Positions 36,889 to 45,632 of a stretch of DNA of 64,000 nt are shown here, in pieces. Within the stretch, counting starts at the first letter, position 1. Every line of letters starts with the position of its first letter. The notes under the pieces are model-generated. The model saw only the letters and a program-made list of their open reading frames with translations, searched no databases and had not been told where the DNA came from. Source of the DNA: Polyangiaceae bacterium (lineage in GTDB: Bacteria > Myxococcota_A > Polyangia > Polyangiales > Polyangiaceae); contig JAICUB010000014.1 in the NCBI GenBank assembly GCA_025936045.1, forward strand, positions 1 through 64,000, written 5' to 3'. Position numbers and translations under genes: made by a program.

Positions 36889-37788
36889 TCAATCCGCAAG
36901 AGATGAGGACGCGAGGGCGCCGGACGCGTCCGTGCGCGCGATTTCAGCCAGAAAGCGGTCGGTGCGCGCGTTCACGAGCTCCGGAAATTCGAGCGGCGCA
37001 TAGTGGGTCGCGCCGGGGACTACGTAGAGCTCAGCGTGGGATAAGCGCGTGGTGAGCTCGCGGGCGAGGCGAGGAGAGAACAAGGGGTCGCGCTCGCCGG
37101 CCACCACCAGCGTTCGCTGATTGACTGCGCGCAGCGCCGCCGCCGTGTCGTGACGTTCGAGCGCCGCGAGGGTCCGCAGGTACACGTCGAAGTCGAGCTC
37201 GGTGAACTCGCGAGCGAGCGCGAGGAGCTCGTCCGTGTCGACGCGCGGATTGACGAAGCGGAGCCGCCGCACGAGATCGACGGCCGTGCGCGAGCGGGCC
37301 GCGCGCGCGAGTAGCCGCGAGCCGACGGCGTGATACGGCCGCACTCGTTCGATGAGGTCCGGTAGCCAGCGCTCCGCGCGCGGCACCCGCAGGTTCGTGA
37401 GCGGGCGGCCGGAGGCACCGCTGATGAGCACGAGGGCGCTCACGCGCGCAGGCGCGGAACGAACGAGCTCGAGCGCGACCTGAACGCCCATGCTCCAGCC
37501 GACCACGATGGCCGGCTCCTTCGTTTCGGAAGCCAGCAGATCCTCGAGATCTTCGGCCTGCGCCGCGACGTCCACGCGTTCGGGCGCGGCGTCTCCGCGC
37601 GACGCGTAGAGCCCGCGATAGTCCCAAGTAACCACGCGATAACGGCGCTCGAAGTGGGCAATCTGGTGCCTGAATGCGCTCGCCGGGCCGCCGAGGCCGT
37701 TGGCGAGCGCGAGCACGGGTCCGCTCGAACCCGTGCGATAGCCGGCAAGCTTTCCGCCATCCCTTCGGGTGAGCATGAAGCTTTTCAT
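36889..37788 (-). CDS. Alpha/beta hydrolase
   Basis: 299 residues. Nucleophile elbow GWSMG (Ser in VVGWSMGVQVALELV), oxyanion region LANGLGGPASAFRHQIAHF, WDYRG, acid in VAGERDPLFSP and His in GATHYAPLEFPEL. Substrate unknown. It lies 32 bases upstream of trpG on the same strand, so co-transcription with the trp genes is likely. Three Met codons near the start leave the exact start (ATG 37788 or 37776) slightly open. Confidence 0.85.
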   Translation of the reverse strand: MKSFMLTRRDGGKLAGYRTGSSGPVLALANGLGGPASAFRHQIAHFERRYRVVTWDYRGLYASRGDAAPERVDVAAQAEDLEDLLASETKEPAIVVGWSMGVQVALELVRSAPARVSALVLISGASGRPLTNLRVPRAERWLPDLIERVRPYHAVGSRLLARAARSRTAVDLVRRLRFVNPRVDTDELLALAREFTELDFDVYLRTLAALERHDTAAALRAVNQRTLVVAGERDPLFSPRLARELTTRLSHAELYVVPGATHYAPLEFPELVNARTDRFLAEIARTDASGALASSSLAD

Positions 37789-37912
37789 GAATTCCGTGGC
37801 TCGATCAACTTGCCACGATTGATGCTTGCCCGCTTCAAACGCTGCCGCTAGTGTCGCGGCCCCGAAGCCAAGACCGGCCGCTCCCGGCGACTCTAAGGCT
37901 TCTACTCACGCC

Positions 37913-39106
37913 ATGTCGGACAACAAGCCCAAAATCGATCTCAAGGCCCGCCTCGGCAAGAAGAGCGCCCCCGTAGCTTCGGTCCCGCCCCCCATGGGCG
38001 GCGTACCGCAGCAACAGGGCGGCCTCCCGCGCCCGCAAGCGGTGCCCGTTCCGCGCTCTCCCTCGCAAATGCCGTCAGCGCAGCCGCGTACGCCTTCGGG
38101 TGTGCCGGTGCCGCCGTTTCAGTCGGCCTCGCAGGCTCCGCGGGCCGATCCGAACAATCCGTACGGCTCGATGCCGCGCCAATCCGTCCCGGTTCAGGCG
38201 CGCCCGACTGAAATCAAAGTCGACATGGATGACGTCCGTGCCGCGCAACGCAGCGGCCGCGGCCGCGTGATGGTGCTCGCGCTGGTGACGGCCCTCGTCG
38301 GCGGCTTCGTCGGTTTCGCGTTCGGCGGCGGCGCGGAACGCGACAAGGGCGCGAAGGCGGCCGTCGAGGGCGCCCAAGAGCTCGTGAAGGACATCGAGGC
38401 GTCCAACAAGCAGATTCAGGATCTCGCCGACACGGTGAAGTCGGCGCAGACCAAGCTCCTGCAAAAGGGCACTTACCCGCAGGAAGAAGTGACGAAGCTC
38501 GGAGCGATCAACATTCCGTTTCGCACCGCGTCGCTCGCCGACAAGAGCATCGGCCGTTTCAAGCGTGAAATCCTCTCGATGCTCATCGACTACTCCGCGG
38601 CGGTGGAGTCGATGAACGACCAGAAGGAGACGCTCCAGCGCTTCCTCGGCAGCCAGACCTTGAAGGACCTCGTCGCGGAGGGCCAAAAGCCGAAGGTTCA
38701 CTGGTTCGCGACGGTGAGTAGCGGCCCGGGCGGTCCTTGGGTCAACCTCGACAGGGTCGACGCGCCCTTCCTCGTCCAGAGCGACGAGAAGGTGAAGGAC
38801 AAGGACGGCAAGGAGAAGAACTACTCCTGGCCGGACGAGCTAGAGGTCAAGGACGGTAAGGAAACCACCAAGATCAAGCGCTACTCCTCCGGCGATCCCG
38901 GCGGTAGCAACCCGCCGTACCTTGCGGTCAACCCGCAGACCCAATCCGCGGTCTGCCAGTCGGACGTTATCGGTTCGCTGCTCTCGAAGCTCGTCCAGAT
39001 GCAGACCGTGCTCCAGGGCGATCCGACCCCGGGGGTGGACAAGACGGGCTTGATCGAGAAGGGGCAGAAGCTCCTCGATCAGCTGAAGAAGATCGGTAGG
39101 AGCTGA
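37913..39106 (+). CDS. Single-pass membrane protein with Pro-rich N-terminus, function unknown
   Basis: 397 residues. MSDNKPKIDLKARLGKK starts a 100-residue Pro/Gln-rich cytosolic region; a TM segment (VMVLALVTALVGGFVGFAFGGG) is near 120-140; the periplasmic part begins with a helical segment (AVEGAQELVKDIEASNKQIQDLADTVKSAQTKL). The mature domain is not recognised. Short N-terminal KPKIDLKxRLGKK motifs recur in myxobacterial proteins. Divergent from the hydrolase gene. Confidence 0.65.
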   Translation: MSDNKPKIDLKARLGKKSAPVASVPPPMGGVPQQQGGLPRPQAVPVPRSPSQMPSAQPRTPSGVPVPPFQSASQAPRADPNNPYGSMPRQSVPVQARPTEIKVDMDDVRAAQRSGRGRVMVLALVTALVGGFVGFAFGGGAERDKGAKAAVEGAQELVKDIEASNKQIQDLADTVKSAQTKLLQKGTYPQEEVTKLGAINIPFRTASLADKSIGRFKREILSMLIDYSAAVESMNDQKETLQRFLGSQTLKDLVAEGQKPKVHWFATVSSGPGGPWVNLDRVDAPFLVQSDEKVKDKDGKEKNYSWPDELEVKDGKETTKIKRYSSGDPGGSNPPYLAVNPQTQSAVCQSDVIGSLLSKLVQMQTVLQGDPTPGVDKTGLIEKGQKLLDQLKKIGRS

Positions 39107-39176
39107 GTCCGGCCCCGCGGGGGCGGACGACGTTGCGGCCGCCCTCGTGGCGGCCGTGCCGTTTAAGCCGCGAATA
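39107..39176. terminator. Bidirectional hairpin region between convergent genes
   Basis: Two hairpins lie between the 39106 and 39177 stops: GTCCGgCCCC/GGGGgCGGAC at about 39108-39127, and a perfect 8-base-pair CGGCCGCC/GGCGGCCG stem with a 5-base loop (39136-39156). No long T-tract, as usual for very GC-rich genomes. Confidence 0.55.
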
Positions 39177-40583
39177 CTAAGCCGCCGAAACGCGTCCGGG
39201 CGTCCGCGGCGCAATCGACAGCGGCGGCGCGTCGCGGTGCACCTCGACCTTGGAGACGCGGCGGTCGTCGGCCTCGCGCACGATGAACTCGAGGCCGAAC
39301 TTGGAGAGCGCAGCGCCCACTTCCGGAACACGCCCGTGATGGGCCGCGAGGAAGCCGCCGAGCGAGTGGTAGTCGCCGTCCGCGGGGAGCTCCGTGCCGA
39401 GGTAGCGTCCGAGGTCGGCGAGCGCGAGGCTCCCGTCCACGATTAGCCGGCCGTCGCCGAGATCGGCGATCGGCGCCTCCTCCACGTCGTGTTCGTCACG
39501 GATGTCGCCGACGATCTGCTCGAGCAAGTCTTCGAGCGTCACGATGCCGCTGAAGCCGCCGAACTCGTCGATGACGATCGCCAGGTGGTGGCGTCCCTTG
39601 CGCATGTCCTTGAGCACGCTCGCCGCCGACTGACTCTCCGGAACGAACACGACCGGGCGCAGAATCGATTCGAGCTGTAGCGACGCAGTGCTGCCGCTGG
39701 CGACGGCGTGGAGCAGATCCTTCGCGTGGAGCACGCCGACGACGTTGTCGACCGTTTCGCGGTGCACCGGGTAGCGGGAATGGGCCGCATCCGCCACGCG
39801 GCGAAGGATCTCTTCGACGGGATCCGAGATCTCGAACGAGCTCGTTTGCGTGCGGGGTACCATCACGTCGCGGGCCCGCACGTCGCCGAATTCGAGCACG
39901 TTGCGGATGATTTCCGACTGTTCGTGATCGAGTGCGCCCGCCATCTCGCCTTCCGTGACGATGAGCTCGACCTCGGTCCCGGTGACCGCGGGCGGCGGCT
40001 CCGTCCGGCTGCCTTCGAGCCGTTTGGTGACGAGGGAGCTCAGCCAAACGGGCGCGGCAGCGAGAGGGGCCACGAGTAGCTCACCGGGCCGAAGGAGCCG
40101 CAGAAACCAGGGCGCCCAGCGCTCCGGTGCCTGAGTCGCCGCGGCCTTGAGCATCTCCGCCGGGACGGCGTAAATGATGACGGCTCCGAGCGCCGCCGCG
40201 AAAGGGCCCCAAAGTCCGATCCACGGCGGCAGTTGATGCGCGATGAGGACGGCAGTGAGCGCCACACCGATGGCCCGAACGACGAGCCAGCGGGCTTCGA
40301 TGACGCCGCGCCTCTCGATGTAGCGGTCGAGCGCAGCTCGCGGTGGCCCCTCGAGTGAATCACGTAGGGCGGCCCGTCGAGTTCCCGGCAGCTGGGCCAA
40401 GGACCAATTGGCGGCTCCGTAGAACGCAGCGATGGCGGCGGGCAGAACCGCTAGGCCTAGGGCGATGACTTCCGAAAATGAGCGCGTGACTGGGTCTGGA
40501 TCCAATGGGGACTCGGCCGCTCCGACCTCTCGGCGCGACCTCCTCGGTCCGGAAGCGTAACGAACCCTATCCCCCCCACGCAA
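39177..40583 (-). CDS. HlyC/CorC (CNNM-CBS) family membrane protein
   Basis: Up to 468 residues. N-terminal DUF21-like membrane part (about 40-200, roughly four TM segments), then tandem CBS domains (VMVPRTQTSSFEISDP ... SRYPVHRETVDNVVGVLHAKDLL ... VPESQSAASVLKDMRKGRHHLAIVIDEFGGFSGIVTLEDLLEQIVGDIRDEHD) and a C-terminal CorC/HlyC domain. Possibly divalent-ion transport. Only a TTG (40583) is available before the membrane part, which leaves the start uncertain. Confidence 0.8.
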   Translation of the reverse strand: MRGGDRVRYASGPRRSRREVGAAESPLDPDPVTRSFSEVIALGLAVLPAAIAAFYGAANWSLAQLPGTRRAALRDSLEGPPRAALDRYIERRGVIEARWLVVRAIGVALTAVLIAHQLPPWIGLWGPFAAALGAVIIYAVPAEMLKAAATQAPERWAPWFLRLLRPGELLVAPLAAAPVWLSSLVTKRLEGSRTEPPPAVTGTEVELIVTEGEMAGALDHEQSEIIRNVLEFGDVRARDVMVPRTQTSSFEISDPVEEILRRVADAAHSRYPVHRETVDNVVGVLHAKDLLHAVASGSTASLQLESILRPVVFVPESQSAASVLKDMRKGRHHLAIVIDEFGGFSGIVTLEDLLEQIVGDIRDEHDVEEAPIADLGDGRLIVDGSLALADLGRYLGTELPADGDYHSLGGFLAAHHGRVPEVGAALSKFGLEFIVREADDRRVSKVEVHRDAPPLSIAPRTPGRVSAA

Positions 40584-40613
40584 CCCGTGGACCCGGCGGC
40601 CGACTCGTATTGC

Positions 40614-41222
40614 ATGGTCAGACCAGCTGCGCCCGTCGCCGCCACCGTTTCGAAGGCGGCGTCGCGCGCCACTTCAAAACCCAACGCTATCAATCATTTG
40701 CAGTCCGGGTTCCAGGCGCTGCTCCTGAACGCACTTTCGTCACGCGGGGCTGGGTTAGGTCACGCGGCCGGATCTGCGAAGCTGAGCGCGAACGGGCTCG
40801 CAAATGCGTGCCACGCCCGGTTTGCCCCCAAGCCTGCCCGGTCCGCTGCCGGGCACAAGGAGCGGGCCGACGCCGACCTCGATCCCCTCGCGCGGAGCTT
40901 GGCTTGGCCGGGCGTCGCCACCGCTCCAGCCGCTCACGCGGTGCCGTCGGGCGAGTCCGCCTTCTTTGACGCGACGGACGCACGCGCGCTCGAGGACACG
41001 GTGCGACGCATCGCGTGGGGCGGCGATCGGCGGCGAGGGGTCGCGCGGCTCGAGCTCGGCGGTAACTACGAGGGTACGGTCGTCACCGTGAGGGGTGAAG
41101 GCCGTGAAGTCGCGCTAACGCTCGAGATACCGCCCGGGACGGACGTGAATCGACTCCCGGAGCGGCTCGTCGAGCGGCTGACGGCGCGCGGCCTGACCGT
41201 CACGACAATCGAGGTGGCGTAG
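40614..41222 (+). CDS. Protein with a FliK/type III hook-length-like C-terminus
   Basis: 202 residues from ATG 40614 (GTG 40587 alternative). The N-terminus is Ala/Ser-rich and low in structure. The last 60 residues (VARLELGGNYEGTVVTVRGEGREVALTLEIPPGTDVNRLPERLVERLTARGLTVTTIEVA) resemble the C-terminal domain of flagellar FliK or type III needle-length regulators. No flagellar or T3SS genes occur in the window, so this is a low-confidence family hint. Head-to-head with the CorC-like gene. Confidence 0.5.
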   Translation: MVRPAAPVAATVSKAASRATSKPNAINHLQSGFQALLLNALSSRGAGLGHAAGSAKLSANGLANACHARFAPKPARSAAGHKERADADLDPLARSLAWPGVATAPAAHAVPSGESAFFDATDARALEDTVRRIAWGGDRRRGVARLELGGNYEGTVVTVRGEGREVALTLEIPPGTDVNRLPERLVERLTARGLTVTTIEVA

Positions 41223-41233
41223 CGCAACGTGCG

Positions 41234-42109
41234 TCAGCGCGGCCCGAAGCCGCGGAGGACGCGAAAGCTTTCGTCGCGACGCGCGCCGACGGCGACGAGC
41301 GCCTCCGCGTGCGTCCACGCGCTCGGGCCGTCCGAGGCCGGCGGCGCGACGAAATGGTCCGGCGAGAGTGCTTGGCCGAGGCGCGCGCGCGCAGCGCCCT
41401 CGGGTGAGAGCTCGACGCACGGCAGGCAGCGCCTTGCGGCTTCGAGCACGGAAAGTGGCACGGCGCCCGGGGCAACTGGCCAAGCGAGCGCTTCGCTCAG
41501 CGTAAAGCCGCCGCTTTCGGTGCGGCGCAGCGCGCTCAGGCACGCCGGCAGCCCGAGCCGTTCGCCGAGATCACGCGCGAGGGCGCGGACGTAGTAGCCC
41601 TTGCTCGCCGTCACCTCGAGCTCCACGCGATCGTCGCGGACGGCTCCGAGCTCGAGCCGCACGACCCGGACGGGCCGCGCCGGCAGGTCGGGGGCTTCAC
41701 CGCGCCGGGCGAGGCGATGCGCGCGCTCGCCGCCGACCTGGATCGCGCTGATCACGGGCGGCGTCTGCTCACTGCGCGCGCGTTCGGCCGTGAGCGCGCC
41801 GGCAAGGGCTGCTTCGGTGAGCGAGCCGGGCGGCACCGCGACCTCGCGCTCGATGCGACCGTCGATATCGAGCGTGTCCGTCGCGAGCCCGAAGCGGACC
41901 TCGGCGCGGTAGGATTTCGTCTCGAGCGTGAGGTACGAGGAGAGCTTCGTCGCTTCACCGGCGAGCAGGAGCAACACGCCCGTCGCCATCGGATCGAGCG
42001 TGCCGGCGTGGCCGATCGCCCGTGTCCCGAGCTGCTTTCTGAGCCGCGCGACGACGTCGTGGCTCGTGAGTCCGCCCGGCTTGTCGACGACGTAAACCCC
42101 GTCGATCAC
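41234..42109 (-). CDS. truB: tRNA pseudouridine-55 synthase
   Basis: 291 residues from GTG 42109 (VIDGVYVVDKPGGLTSHDVV). GHAGTLDPMATGVLLLLAGEATKL contains the catalytic Asp (GTLDP). TKSYRAEVRFGLATDTLDIDG and SKGYYVRALARDLGERLG are family motifs. Makes psi55 in the T-loop. Overlaps the acyltransferase stop by 4 bases (GTGA). The usual neighbours rbfA and rpsO are absent. Confidence 0.95.
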   Translation of the reverse strand: MIDGVYVVDKPGGLTSHDVVARLRKQLGTRAIGHAGTLDPMATGVLLLLAGEATKLSSYLTLETKSYRAEVRFGLATDTLDIDGRIEREVAVPPGSLTEAALAGALTAERARSEQTPPVISAIQVGGERAHRLARRGEAPDLPARPVRVVRLELGAVRDDRVELEVTASKGYYVRALARDLGERLGLPACLSALRRTESGGFTLSEALAWPVAPGAVPLSVLEAARRCLPCVELSPEGAARARLGQALSPDHFVAPPASDGPSAWTHAEALVAVGARRDESFRVLRGFGPR

Positions 42110-43458
42110 CCGAACCAGACGCTCTTCCGCTCCCGCACGCCGTTGTCGAGCATCGCCTGGATCGCGCCCCGCACGCGCTCCGACAAGCGCCCCACGAGCA
42201 CGTGGTCTTCGGCGGCTTGCGGCCCGTAACCGTCGAGCGATACGGGCTCGCCGAAGCGGATCGTCCAGCGGCTCGGCGCGGGCACGAGCCCGAGCGGTCC
42301 GAGCAGCGGGAACGTCGGCGTCACGGGGATGTACGGCAAGCCCATGAGACCTGCGACGTACTCGAGGCGATAGAGGAGGGGGTTCGTCTCCTCGGCGCCG
42401 ACGATGGCGCAGGGGACGATCGGCGCTTGCATCCGCAGCGCGAGCCGGATGTAGCCGCCGCGTCCGAAGCGCTGCAGCTGATAGCGTTCGCTGAAGAGCT
42501 TGCGAATGCCCTGCACGCCCTCGGGGAACACCGCGAGGAGGCCGTCCTTGCCGAGGAGGCGCTCGGCGTTTTCTTGGCACGCGCGCACGGCGCCGACGCG
42601 GTTCATGAACACGCCCGCGAACGGCAGGTAGAACAGAAAATCCTCCGCGAGCCAGCGGAGCTCGCGCGCCGCCGGGTGCTCGAGCCGGAGCGCCGTGCGC
42701 AGCATCACGCCGTCGAGCGGCAGCGTGCCCGAGTGGTTCGCCACGATGATACAGCGTCCGCTCGCCGGGATCTGCGAGATGCCGTGAGTTTTGATGCGGA
42801 AGTAACGCCGGTACAAAAACTCGGCGATGGGACGGAAGCGGCTCTCGTACGCGGGATCGAGCCCGAAGTCGTCGACCTCTTCCGAACGGCTGCGCAGGCC
42901 CTGCCGGCCCCAGCGCTGCGCGAAATAAGGGCTCGCGGCGAGATCGTCGGCGGGCGCAGCGGGTGTCTCGCGCTCGGGCGGAACCAGGCGCAGCCCTTCG
43001 GCCGCGCTCTCGGCCGGCTCGGCCGCTTTGGGGAAGGCCGTGCCCGGACGAATCAAGCCGTCGAGGCGCGCTTCGAGCGCGCGGATCTGCTCTGCGACGG
43101 AGCCGTGCGGACGCGAGACGGGCGGCGATGCGTCGAGCGGATCCGTCCAGCCGATGTGCGGCGGCACCATGCGCGAACCGAGGCCGAGCTCGGGAGCTTC
43201 TTCGACGAGCGTGTCGTCGTCGTCGAGCGCGAGGCTCGCCGGTGACTCGCTCGGCGGCGGGGCATGCTCGGGCGACGACGGCCGCTCGAGATCGTTGTGC
43301 GGGACCGCCACCTCCGGCTTGCGGCGCTTGCGCCCCGCGGGCCGCTGGCTCGCGCGCGCCGACGCCGAGCGCTGGCTCGAGTCGAGCGCCGCGGCGCGGG
43401 TCTTCGGGCGTGCGGGCTTGGCGATGGAGCCCGCTCGTTTCGGCTTGTCTTTCTTCAC
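42106..43458 (-). CDS. Glycerophospholipid acyltransferase with disordered N-terminal extension
   Basis: 450 residues. The N-terminal 150 residues are Lys/Arg/Pro/Ser-rich and disordered-looking. The acyltransferase part has the NHSGTLPLDG block (a relaxed H-x6-D spacing as in actinobacterial PlsC-like proteins), the second block RVGAVRACQENAERLL and FPEGVQGIRKLF. Predicted substrate is lysophosphatidate or a related lipid (inference). GTG start in a 4-base overlap with the upstream epimerase. Confidence 0.8.
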   Translation of the reverse strand: MKKDKPKRAGSIAKPARPKTRAAALDSSQRSASARASQRPAGRKRRKPEVAVPHNDLERPSSPEHAPPPSESPASLALDDDDTLVEEAPELGLGSRMVPPHIGWTDPLDASPPVSRPHGSVAEQIRALEARLDGLIRPGTAFPKAAEPAESAAEGLRLVPPERETPAAPADDLAASPYFAQRWGRQGLRSRSEEVDDFGLDPAYESRFRPIAEFLYRRYFRIKTHGISQIPASGRCIIVANHSGTLPLDGVMLRTALRLEHPAARELRWLAEDFLFYLPFAGVFMNRVGAVRACQENAERLLGKDGLLAVFPEGVQGIRKLFSERYQLQRFGRGGYIRLALRMQAPIVPCAIVGAEETNPLLYRLEYVAGLMGLPYIPVTPTFPLLGPLGLVPAPSRWTIRFGEPVSLDGYGPQAAEDHVLVGRLSERVRGAIQAMLDNGVRERKSVWFG

Positions 43459-44510
43459 GCCGGCGTCTCCGACAAGAGCTTCACTTCACGCAGGTGCTGC
43501 GCGTTCGCGAAATCTATCAGTGCTTCACGACTGGTGTAGAGCGGGCGAAAGCCCAAGACTTTCTCCGCGAGGCTGCCGTCGGCGACGCACACGTATTGGA
43601 GATAGTCGAAGAACGAGGGCGGCGCCTCCGCCACCTGCGCGATCCAGAGCGCGCCCGCGAGCGACCCCGCGAACGGCCGCGGCAACGGCAGCGACTGGCG
43701 CCCGGCGAGGCGGATGGCCGTACCGAGCGGCAGAACGCCGTCGGGCGTGACGTTGAAAACGCCGGGCGCGTCGCGCGTGACCGCGAGCCGAAATGCCGCG
43801 ATCGCGTCCGCCTCGTGCAAGAACTGCCACAGCGGATCGAAGCCGAGCACCGTCGGCACGAGCCGATGGCTCAAAAAGCGCGTGACGAAGTTGTCGACCG
43901 TGGGGCCGACGATCGGCGCCGTGCGCAAGATCGTCACCGTCCGGCCTTGCCCGGGCTTGCCGAAGCGTAGCGCCTCGGCCTCGGCTTCGATCTTATCCGC
44001 CAAGAACGGCTCGGTGCGGCGGGCCCTGAGCGGATGCTTCTCCGAGAGGAAGTTCGGGTTCGTGGGATGCGCGCCGTAGAGCAGGGTCTGGCTCCACATC
44101 ACGAGCTTTTTCACGCGCGTGCGCCGGCAGGCGTTGAGCACGTGCATGGTCCCGACGCTCTCGAGTTCGTGGGAATAACCGCTCGCGTGGGTCGGCGAAG
44201 GCAAAAATGCGAGATGGACGACCGTGTCCACCGCTTCGGCGGCGAACGCTTCGGCGAGGCGCTCCTCGGCGCTGGCGCTCGTGAGATTCAGCTCGTAAAC
44301 GCGCGTTTTTGCGCCTGCGGTCGGGGGCGGCCGCGTGTCGAGCGCGAGCAGCTTTTGCACGCCGGGATCTTCCTCGAGCACGCCGATGAGGTTAGTACCG
44401 ATGAAGGATGCCGCTCCCGTCACCGCGACCACGCGCCGGCGCGGTAGCGGCGCGGCGAGTGGAGACGATCCCGGTGCGGGCGAGTGTTCCAAGGTGCGCT
44501 CGTCGCTCAC
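43455..44510 (-). CDS. NAD-dependent epimerase/dehydratase (extended SDR)
   Basis: 351 residues from GTG 44510, with GGAG 9 bases upstream; a 10-residue in-frame extension exists. VVAVTGAASFIGTNLIGVLE is the NAD-binding motif. The usual YxxxK is not obvious at the normal place (TLLYGAHPTNPNFLSEKHPL), so the active site may be altered. First gene of the epimerase-acyltransferase-truB unit, a pairing seen in other myxobacteria and actinobacteria. Confidence 0.8.
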   Translation of the reverse strand: MSDERTLEHSPAPGSSPLAAPLPRRRVVAVTGAASFIGTNLIGVLEEDPGVQKLLALDTRPPPTAGAKTRVYELNLTSASAEERLAEAFAAEAVDTVVHLAFLPSPTHASGYSHELESVGTMHVLNACRRTRVKKLVMWSQTLLYGAHPTNPNFLSEKHPLRARRTEPFLADKIEAEAEALRFGKPGQGRTVTILRTAPIVGPTVDNFVTRFLSHRLVPTVLGFDPLWQFLHEADAIAAFRLAVTRDAPGVFNVTPDGVLPLGTAIRLAGRQSLPLPRPFAGSLAGALWIAQVAEAPPSFFDYLQYVCVADGSLAEKVLGFRPLYTSREALIDFANAQHLREVKLLSETPA

Positions 44511-44619
44511 TTTCCGGCTCCGAAAGGCCGACCCTACCACAGTGCCTCACCATTTCGCGTGGTTGCATGACGTTCGAGGAGGCGGGGATCGAGCGAGTCG
44601 GCTACACTCGGGGTAGGAG

Positions 44620-45624
44620 ATGGATCCACCCGGTCAGCATCGTCTCGGCCCCTACGTACTCGGGGATCGTCTCGGCCTCGGTGGCATGGCGGAGGTGTTC
44701 GTCGCGACGCGGCCCGGGGCGCGCGGCTTCAACAAGAGGTTCGCCGTCAAGCGCATCCTGCCGGAGCTCGCGCGCGACGCGCGTTTCGTCGCGATGTTTT
44801 GCGACGAAGCGCGGATTTGCGCGAGCCTCTCGCATCCGAACATCGTGCAGGTCATCGACTTCGGCGAAAGCGACGGCGAAGTCTTCATGGCCCTCGAGTA
44901 CGTCGACGGACTCTCGCTCGCGCGCTTGCTCCGTCTCGTCGCGAGCGCGCGGCGCCGCTTCCCGGTGCCCGTGGCGCTCTTCATCGCGCACGAGGTGCTG
45001 CGCGCGCTCGACTTCGCCCACAGCGCTTGTGACGAAGAGGGGCGCTCGCTCGGCATCGTGCACCGCGACGTATCGCCGGGGAACGTGCTCATCGGTCGCA
45101 CGGGTGAGGTGAAGCTCGGGGACTTCGGCATCCTACTCTCGGCGTTCGTCGATCGCCGGACGCATCCGGGCGAGCTCAAGGGCAAGGTAGGTTACATGTC
45201 GCCCGAGCAAGCGATGGGCGGGACGATCGACGTGCGGAGCGACGTGTTTGCGCTCGGCATCGTCTTCGCGGAGATGTTGCTGGCGCGCCCGCTTTTTTCG
45301 GGCAAAAACGAGTTCGAGATCCTCACGAAGATCCACGACGCCGACATCTCGAACCTCGACAAGTACGGTCACGGCATCCCGCAAGAGGTGCTCGACATCG
45401 CGCGTACGGCGCTTTCGCGCGAACGCAACAACCGTTACGCGAACGCGGCCGCGTTCGCTCTCGCGATTCAGAACGCGACCGAGCGCATGGGCGTCCCCGC
45501 GGGAGCGGCCGAGCTCGTTTCGTGGCTCTCCGCGGTGGGCGCGCTCCCGTCGCGTAGCGGAACGCTGCCCGCCCAGCGCGTCGAAGACTACCTTCCGCTC
45601 GCCCGCACCAAAGACGAACGCTGA
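44620..45624 (+). CDS. Cytosolic Ser/Thr protein kinase
   Basis: 334 residues from ATG 44620 with GGAG close upstream and TACACT (-10-like) before it. Glycine loop GLGGMAEVF, catalytic Lys44, HRDVSPGN (H148-D150) and DFG (D168-G170), GKVGYMSPEQ activation segment. HRDVSPGN rather than HRDLKPxN is a myxobacterial subgroup feature. The chain ends with a short unstructured tail; no TM or PASTA domain, so it is cytosolic. Confidence 0.92.
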   Translation: MDPPGQHRLGPYVLGDRLGLGGMAEVFVATRPGARGFNKRFAVKRILPELARDARFVAMFCDEARICASLSHPNIVQVIDFGESDGEVFMALEYVDGLSLARLLRLVASARRRFPVPVALFIAHEVLRALDFAHSACDEEGRSLGIVHRDVSPGNVLIGRTGEVKLGDFGILLSAFVDRRTHPGELKGKVGYMSPEQAMGGTIDVRSDVFALGIVFAEMLLARPLFSGKNEFEILTKIHDADISNLDKYGHGIPQEVLDIARTALSRERNNRYANAAAFALAIQNATERMGVPAGAAELVSWLSAVGALPSRSGTLPAQRVEDYLPLARTKDER

Positions 45625-45632
45625 GGCCGCGT

